8,769 nt of DNA from positions 1 to 8,769 of the forward strand of contig DAOWMX010000079.1 of assembly GCA_030642885.1 (NCBI GenBank). The letters are read 5' to 3'. This DNA is from Anaerolineales bacterium. Lineage in GTDB: Bacteria > Chloroflexota > Anaerolineae > Anaerolineales > E44-bin32. A program made the translations under genes and the position numbers. Positions 6,318-8,769 of this stretch are shown one piece after another (position 1 is the first letter of the stretch; each line of letters begins with the position of its first letter). A model generated the notes under the pieces. It saw only the letters and a list, made by a program, of their open reading frames with translations. It was not told the origin of the DNA and ran no database searches.

Positions 6318-7325
6318 ATGTCCATAATTGGCAAGGATTTAGGGATCGATCTCGGTACAGTCAATACCTTAATTTGTGAGAACGACGAGATCATTCTCCA
6401 CGAGCCGACGGTTGTAGCAATCGACATTGATGAATTGAAAATCGTCGATGTCGGCCATTCGGCGCGCGAGATGGATGGTCGCGTCCCGGAAAGCATCGAG
6501 GTGTCACGCCCTCTGCGGGACGGAGTTATTGCCGATTTTGAAGTGACTCACCGCATGTTGGGATATTTCATTGAACGGATTTCTGGTCCCGCGCGGCTCT
6601 TCAAACCGCGTGTGATGATCACGGTTCCTTTAGGGGTTACGAGCGTTGAGATGCGCGCCGTCCATGAGGCTACTCTTCAGGCCGGAAGCCGCGACGTTCA
6701 CCTCATACAAGAGCCGCTCGCAGCCGCGATCGGTGTTGGATTGCCAATTACTACGCCCTCGGGGAATATGGTCGTCGATCTTGGAGGAGGGGTGACTCAA
6801 GCGGTTATGATCGCCATGAGCGGCATTGTTGCCCAAGGCGCAACCAGGCTCGGGGGGTTAAAACTTGATGAAGCGATCAGCACCTACGTCCGCAAGAAAT
6901 ATGGCTTGATTATCGGCCCGAGGACTGCCGAAGAAGCGAAGATCCGGATCGGAGCTGCGCTTCCTCAGGATGAGGATCGCACTATCGAGATTCAGGGTCA
7001 GGATCAAGTAACGGGCCTGCCCCGTCCTATTACTCTCTCAACGAGTGAAATCGTTGAGGCATTACAGGAAACGCTCCAGTTGATGGTGATGTCGATTCGC
7101 GAGGTTCTTGAGAAAACCCCACCGGAGCTGGCTTCGGATATCATCGATCGCGGAATGGTGATTTGTGGTGGGGGTTCACTCCTGCGGGGGATTGATAAGT
7201 GGCTCACGCGAGAAACGGGCGTCCCCGCGTATAGGGCGGAAGAACCTGTAGCGTGCATCGCCCGAGGAGCGTACCGAGGCTTAGGAATGCTGGATCGCCT
7301 GAGGCGGACTCTCCCAAAAGTATAA
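6318..7325 (+). CDS. mreB: MreB-family actin-like cell shape protein
   Basis: MreB polymerises into filaments under the membrane and guides the cell wall synthesis machinery, setting rod shape. The 335 residues match the family. Phosphate-1 motif: GIDLGTVNTLI (9-19). 'RPLRDGVIADFEVTHRML' (64-81) is typical. 'ARLFKPRVMITVPLG' (92-106) includes Leu94-Phe95, matching the hydrophobic membrane-insertion loop known from Thermotoga MreB. QEPLAAAIG (131-139) keeps the catalytic Glu132 although the preceding Glu is Gln. Phosphate-2 motif: DLGGGVTQ (154-161), unusual because most MreB proteins read D-I/L-GGGTTE. The adenosine motif GMVICGGGSLLRG (279-291) is normal. It starts 3 bp after the atpC stop with AAAGGA (6303-6308) as ribosome binding site at 9 nt, so it is probably translated from the atp message. 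mreC and mreD do not follow; a terminator does. A paralog such as Mbl cannot be excluded. Confidence 0.93.
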   Translation: MSIIGKDLGIDLGTVNTLICENDEIILHEPTVVAIDIDELKIVDVGHSAREMDGRVPESIEVSRPLRDGVIADFEVTHRMLGYFIERISGPARLFKPRVMITVPLGVTSVEMRAVHEATLQAGSRDVHLIQEPLAAAIGVGLPITTPSGNMVVDLGGGVTQAVMIAMSGIVAQGATRLGGLKLDEAISTYVRKKYGLIIGPRTAEEAKIRIGAALPQDEDRTIEIQGQDQVTGLPRPITLSTSEIVEALQETLQLMVMSIREVLEKTPPELASDIIDRGMVICGGGSLLRGIDKWLTRETGVPAYRAEEPVACIARGAYRGLGMLDRLRRTLPKV

Positions 7326-7354
7326 GCACACGCAGACACCAAGCTGATAGTTAT

Positions 7355-7381
7355 GCGCCCTAACCGGGCGCTTTTCATTTT
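7355..7381 (+). terminator. Intrinsic terminator of the atp-mreB operon
   Basis: GCGCCC (7355-7360) pairs with GGGCGC (7366-7371) around a 5-nt loop, followed at once by TTTTCATTTT. It sits 29 bp after the mreB stop. The all-GC 6-bp stem plus T-tract is a classic rho-independent terminator and marks the end of the five-gene unit. Confidence 0.88.
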
Positions 7382-7451
7382 AAGGTTCTCCTACAAATTG
7401 TGTGGGTGCTAAGTGATTTACGTTACCCTGTTCTAAATCTTTAATAAATCA

Positions 7452-7479
7452 GGAGCCGGCCTATAGGTCGGCCTGCTCC
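7452..7479. repeat. Imperfect inverted repeat
   Basis: GGAGC (7452-7456) pairs with GCTCC (7475-7479), and GGCC pairs with GGCC inside after a C/T mismatch; alternatively CCGGCC pairs with GGTCGG around a TATA loop with one G-U. On the minus strand the next bases are TGATTTATTAAAG, mildly T-rich, so it might stop read-through from rex, but it lies about 280 bp past that gene. Confidence 0.45.
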
Positions 7480-7504
7480 CTTCGAGCAATTAGGTGTCTA
7501 TCAG

Positions 7505-7533
7505 CCTCCCGCAGGTTTCAAACCTGCGGGAGG
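7505..7533. repeat. 14-bp perfect palindromic hairpin repeat
   Basis: CCTCCCGCAGGTTT (7505-7518) and AAACCTGCGGGAGG (7520-7533) are exact reverse complements separated by one C. The next outward positions G7504/T7534 and A7503/T7535 could also pair in RNA. There is no T-tract on either side, so it is not an intrinsic terminator. Its form, a near-perfect self-complementary unit between genes, fits a dispersed REP- or MITE-like repeat; only one copy is in this window. Confidence 0.75.
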
Positions 7534-7578
7534 TTAAAGACCAGGGAGGTGATTATTGGGAATGCATCATTGGTGGTA

Positions 7579-7606
7579 GTAGAGACGCAGCATTTTGCGC
7601 CTCTAC
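7579..7606. repeat. GTAGAGACGC-type hairpin repeat
   Basis: GTAGAG (7579-7584) pairs with CTCTAC (7601-7606); after one A/C mismatch CGCA pairs with TGCG around a 6-nt loop. From memory, palindromes of the form GTAGAGACG...CGTCTCTAC are dispersed in many cyanobacterial and Chloroflexota genomes, and this looks like a slightly decayed copy (GCCTCTAC instead of GTCTCTAC). Confidence 0.6.
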
Positions 7607-7761
7607 ACGTAGAATAGTTATTTGGGAGCCTAATCACACCCGACAAATGCGCCTGTGACCGGAAGCAGAACTTCAGCACTCCACATGACGCATAAGAGTT
7701 TGGACAAACACTGGACCGTTCGATTGTGCGCTGTGGTGGGACCTGTACAGCTGCAATCTCG

Positions 7762-8385
7762 CTATTCGGGCAGGTAATAGGTCATATGCTGCAAGTGAAG
7801 GAGAGGGTCTATATATTCCACCCTAACGTTGTCGGGTAAGAAGAGTGATATCGGCGCATAGCACATAATGGCCTCGATGCCAGCTTCGACCAGCTGCTCT
7901 GATACTTGCTGGGCGACGGATGCAGGAACGGCGAGCATTGCGACTTTTATTTGCTGGGTTCGAATCTCGTCAACCAAATTTTCGGTGCTGCGGATTAGAA
8001 ACTGACCCACTGGCTGACCGACCTTTGCCGGATCATTATCGTATATGGCCGCGATTCGAAAGCCTCGATCGAGGAACCCTCCATAATTGGCGACAGCACT
8101 GCCAAGATCTCCAGCACCAATGAGGACGACATCCCATATGCGCTCGATTTTCAAGATTCGCTTCAGTTGATCAAAGAGAAAGCTGATGTTGTAGCCGGTA
8201 CCTTGCTTACCGAATTCGCCAAATTGTGAGAGATCTTTGCGAATCTGTGCTGAGGAGATGCCAAGCTGTCCCCCCAATTCTTGGGAGGATGTTATCTCCT
8301 TCCCCTCACCAGCCATTTGAGATAAGGCTCTCAGGTAAAGTGGAAGACGACCAACGACGATGTCAGGAACTTTGTTTGCCGGCAT
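7762..8385 (-). CDS. rex: Redox-sensing transcriptional repressor Rex
   Basis: Rex binds DNA when NAD+ dominates and lets go when NADH rises, derepressing fermentation and respiration genes. I place the start at the ATG at 8385 (207 residues; the family is about 205-225): 'MPANKVPDIVVGRLPLYLRAL' is a normal Rex N-terminus and GGAG (complement of 8392-8395) lies 6 nt upstream. Extending to 8562 would add 59 residues of Trp/His/Asn-rich sequence unlike the family. Winged-helix domain at 1-75, with 'SSAQIRKDLSQFGEFGKQGTGY' as the conserved DNA-contact region. Rossmann domain at 83 onward: GAGDLG (90-95) binds the NAD(H) diphosphate and D116 closes the second strand. The C-terminal 'VEYIDPLLHLQHMTYYL' corresponds to the helix swapped between subunits. 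'CYAPISL' replaces the commoner 'NFAPVxL'. It diverges from obg and converges on mreB. Confidence 0.96.
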   Translation of the reverse strand: MPANKVPDIVVGRLPLYLRALSQMAGEGKEITSSQELGGQLGISSAQIRKDLSQFGEFGKQGTGYNISFLFDQLKRILKIERIWDVVLIGAGDLGSAVANYGGFLDRGFRIAAIYDNDPAKVGQPVGQFLIRSTENLVDEIRTQQIKVAMLAVPASVAQQVSEQLVEAGIEAIMCYAPISLFLPDNVRVEYIDPLLHLQHMTYYLPE

Positions 8386-8391
8386 GCTCGG

Positions 8392-8395
8392 CTCC
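8392..8395 (-). promoter_or_regulatory. Ribosome binding site that decides the rex start
   Basis: GGAG on the minus strand, 6 nt before the ATG at 8385. It agrees with the family N-terminus and argues against the upstream in-frame start at 8562. Confidence 0.7.
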
Positions 8396-8443
8396 GTGTG
8401 ATGCCTGTAGCAATGTTTGCCAAATCTAACATATCTACGAGGG

Positions 8444-8451
8444 TTGCGCAA
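8444..8451. promoter_or_regulatory. Candidate operator TTGCGCAA in the rex leader
   Basis: A perfect 8-bp palindrome about 60 bp upstream of the rex start. Rex often controls its own gene through an inverted repeat here, but this is shorter than the usual TTGTGA-type site, so the assignment is weak. Confidence 0.2.
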
Positions 8452-8478
8452 ACATATCCACCATTTACCACCCTTCAT

Positions 8479-8495
8479 CACATTATGATTATGTG
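8479..8495. promoter_or_regulatory. Near-palindrome in the rex-obg divergent region
   Basis: CACATTATGATTATGTG has 7 of 8 arm positions complementary around a central G. On the minus strand it overlaps two CATAAT sequences that could act as -10 boxes for rex, so it may be an operator covering the rex promoter. The half-sites are oriented opposite to the classic Rex TGTGA..TCACA box. Confidence 0.3.
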
Positions 8496-8603
8496 TTGAA
8501 TCGATGAAGAGCTGCTTAGACCACATTCTATTGTTTCTAATTAAGCTTGTATGGCTGACCAAGCGGATTAAATCGACCCGGCATCCGGAGAACGCTTGAC
8601 GAG

Positions 8604-8609
8604 TATAAT
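8604..8609 (+). promoter_or_regulatory. Candidate -10 box for obg
   Basis: TATAAT in the context GTATAATG, identical over eight bases to the candidate atp operon box. TTGAC at 8596-8600 is too close to be its -35. A start near 8615 would give a leader of about 20 nt that still contains the obg ribosome binding site. Confidence 0.5.
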
Positions 8610-8621
8610 GGCAAGGGAAGC

Positions 8622-8625
8622 GGAG
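8622..8625 (+). promoter_or_regulatory. Ribosome binding site that decides the obg start
   Basis: GGAG, 8 nt before the GTG at 8634. The nearby ATG at 8644 is in another frame and meets TAG after three codons, so the GTG is the start. Confidence 0.75.
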
Positions 8626-8633
8626 AAATATTT

Positions 8634-8769
8634 GTGCAGAAGCATGGCGATTTTCTAGATGAAGTGAGAATCCAGGTCTCCTCAGGCAAGGGAGGCGATG
8701 GCGCCATTCACTTCCGGAAGGAGAAATATGTTCCCCGCGGAGGCCCTGATGGAGGCGATGGCGGGAAGG
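8634..8769 (+). CDS. obg: Obg/CgtA GTPase, N-terminal part (3' end outside window)
   Basis: Obg is an essential GTPase that binds the 50S ribosomal subunit and links ribosome assembly to stress and cell-cycle signals. Only the first 45 codons are present. They read M(GTG)-QKHGDFLDEVRIQV, then SSGKGGDGAIHFRKEKYVPR and GGPDGGDGGK, the glycine-rich Obg fold that starts every member of the family ('GGxGGxGxxxFRREKYxPxGGPxGGDGGxGG'). The GTG start is supported by a well-spaced GGAG and by the family N-terminus. The G domain would lie beyond the window. Its position divergent to rex suggests a shared control region of 248 bp. Confidence 0.93.
   Translation, partial: MQKHGDFLDEVRIQVSSGKGGDGAIHFRKEKYVPRGGPDGGDGGK

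Larger units (their letters stand above)
7326..7761. other. Convergent intergenic region between mreB and rex
   Basis: These 436 bp contain no gene I can support. From left to right: the mreB terminator (7355-7381), an imperfect inverted repeat (7452-7479), a 14-bp perfect palindrome (7505-7533), and a GTAGAG/CTCTAC hairpin (7579-7606). From about 7610 to 7761 I see nothing beyond weak short dyads. No T-tract-backed terminator is evident right after rex on the minus strand. The run of unrelated palindromes suggests a tolerant site where repeats accumulate between convergent genes. Confidence 0.7.

Noticed and set aside
6711..6716. Loss of the MreB catalytic glutamate (IQEP instead of IEEP)
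   Set aside because: By alignment with Hsp70 (NEP) the catalytic Glu is the second one, which is present as Glu132; only the preceding residue is changed.
7452..7606. Three palindromes considered as a CRISPR array
   Set aside because: The three units differ in sequence and spacing, and a CRISPR array needs identical direct repeats.
8386..8562. 59-residue N-terminal extension of Rex
   Set aside because: The Rex family begins at the internal ATG at 8385, which has a good ribosome binding site; the extension is unlike any Rex domain and covers the control region.
8596..8601. TTGACG as a -35 box for obg
   Set aside because: Only 2 bp separate it from TATAAT at 8604, which is impossible for a sigma-70 type promoter, and no -10 lies 16-18 bp downstream of it.

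Overview
The window is about 52-53% GC by eye and carries mostly housekeeping genes, with dense coding and short spacers. Gene content and order (yebC-ruvC-ruvA, an F1-only atpAGDC cluster followed by mreB, and rex divergent from obg), plus dispersed palindromic repeats between genes, suggest a member of the Chloroflexota, possibly Anaerolineae-like. This is an inference from gene order and protein style. There is no rRNA or other marker here to settle it.

Layout. (1) 1-1379, plus strand: the 3' end of a YebC/PmpR-family gene, then ruvC and ruvA, which overlap by 4 bp; ruvB does not follow. (2) 1380-1809: a 430-bp gap with small inverted repeats and a candidate -10 box (1704-1709) for the next operon. 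(3) 1810-6314, plus strand: atpA, atpG, atpD and atpC, encoding F1 subunits alpha, gamma, beta and epsilon. The F0 genes and the delta gene, which often precede atpA, are absent. (4) 6318-7325: mreB, starting 3 bp after atpC and followed by a clear intrinsic terminator at 7355-7381. (5) 7382-7761: a non-coding stretch with three palindromic elements, one of them a 14-bp perfect hairpin. (6) 7762-8385, minus strand: rex, the NADH/NAD+ sensing repressor. (7) 8386-8633: the divergent rex/obg control region. (8) 8634-8769, plus strand: the beginning of obg (cgtA).

Together the genes cover Holliday junction processing (RuvA, RuvC), the catalytic head of ATP synthase, the MreB cytoskeleton, redox control of transcription (Rex) and a ribosome-assembly GTPase (Obg). 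The atp-mreB block looks like one transcription unit ending at the terminator; mreB and rex converge, and rex and obg diverge.

I see no defence system, mobile element gene, CRISPR array, tRNA or rRNA, and no clear previously undescribed system. The points most worth checking are an insertion of about 50 residues in the ATP synthase alpha subunit, the physical split of F1 from F0/delta, a changed phosphate-2 motif in MreB (GGGVTQ instead of GGGTTE), and the palindromic repeats between mreB and rex.
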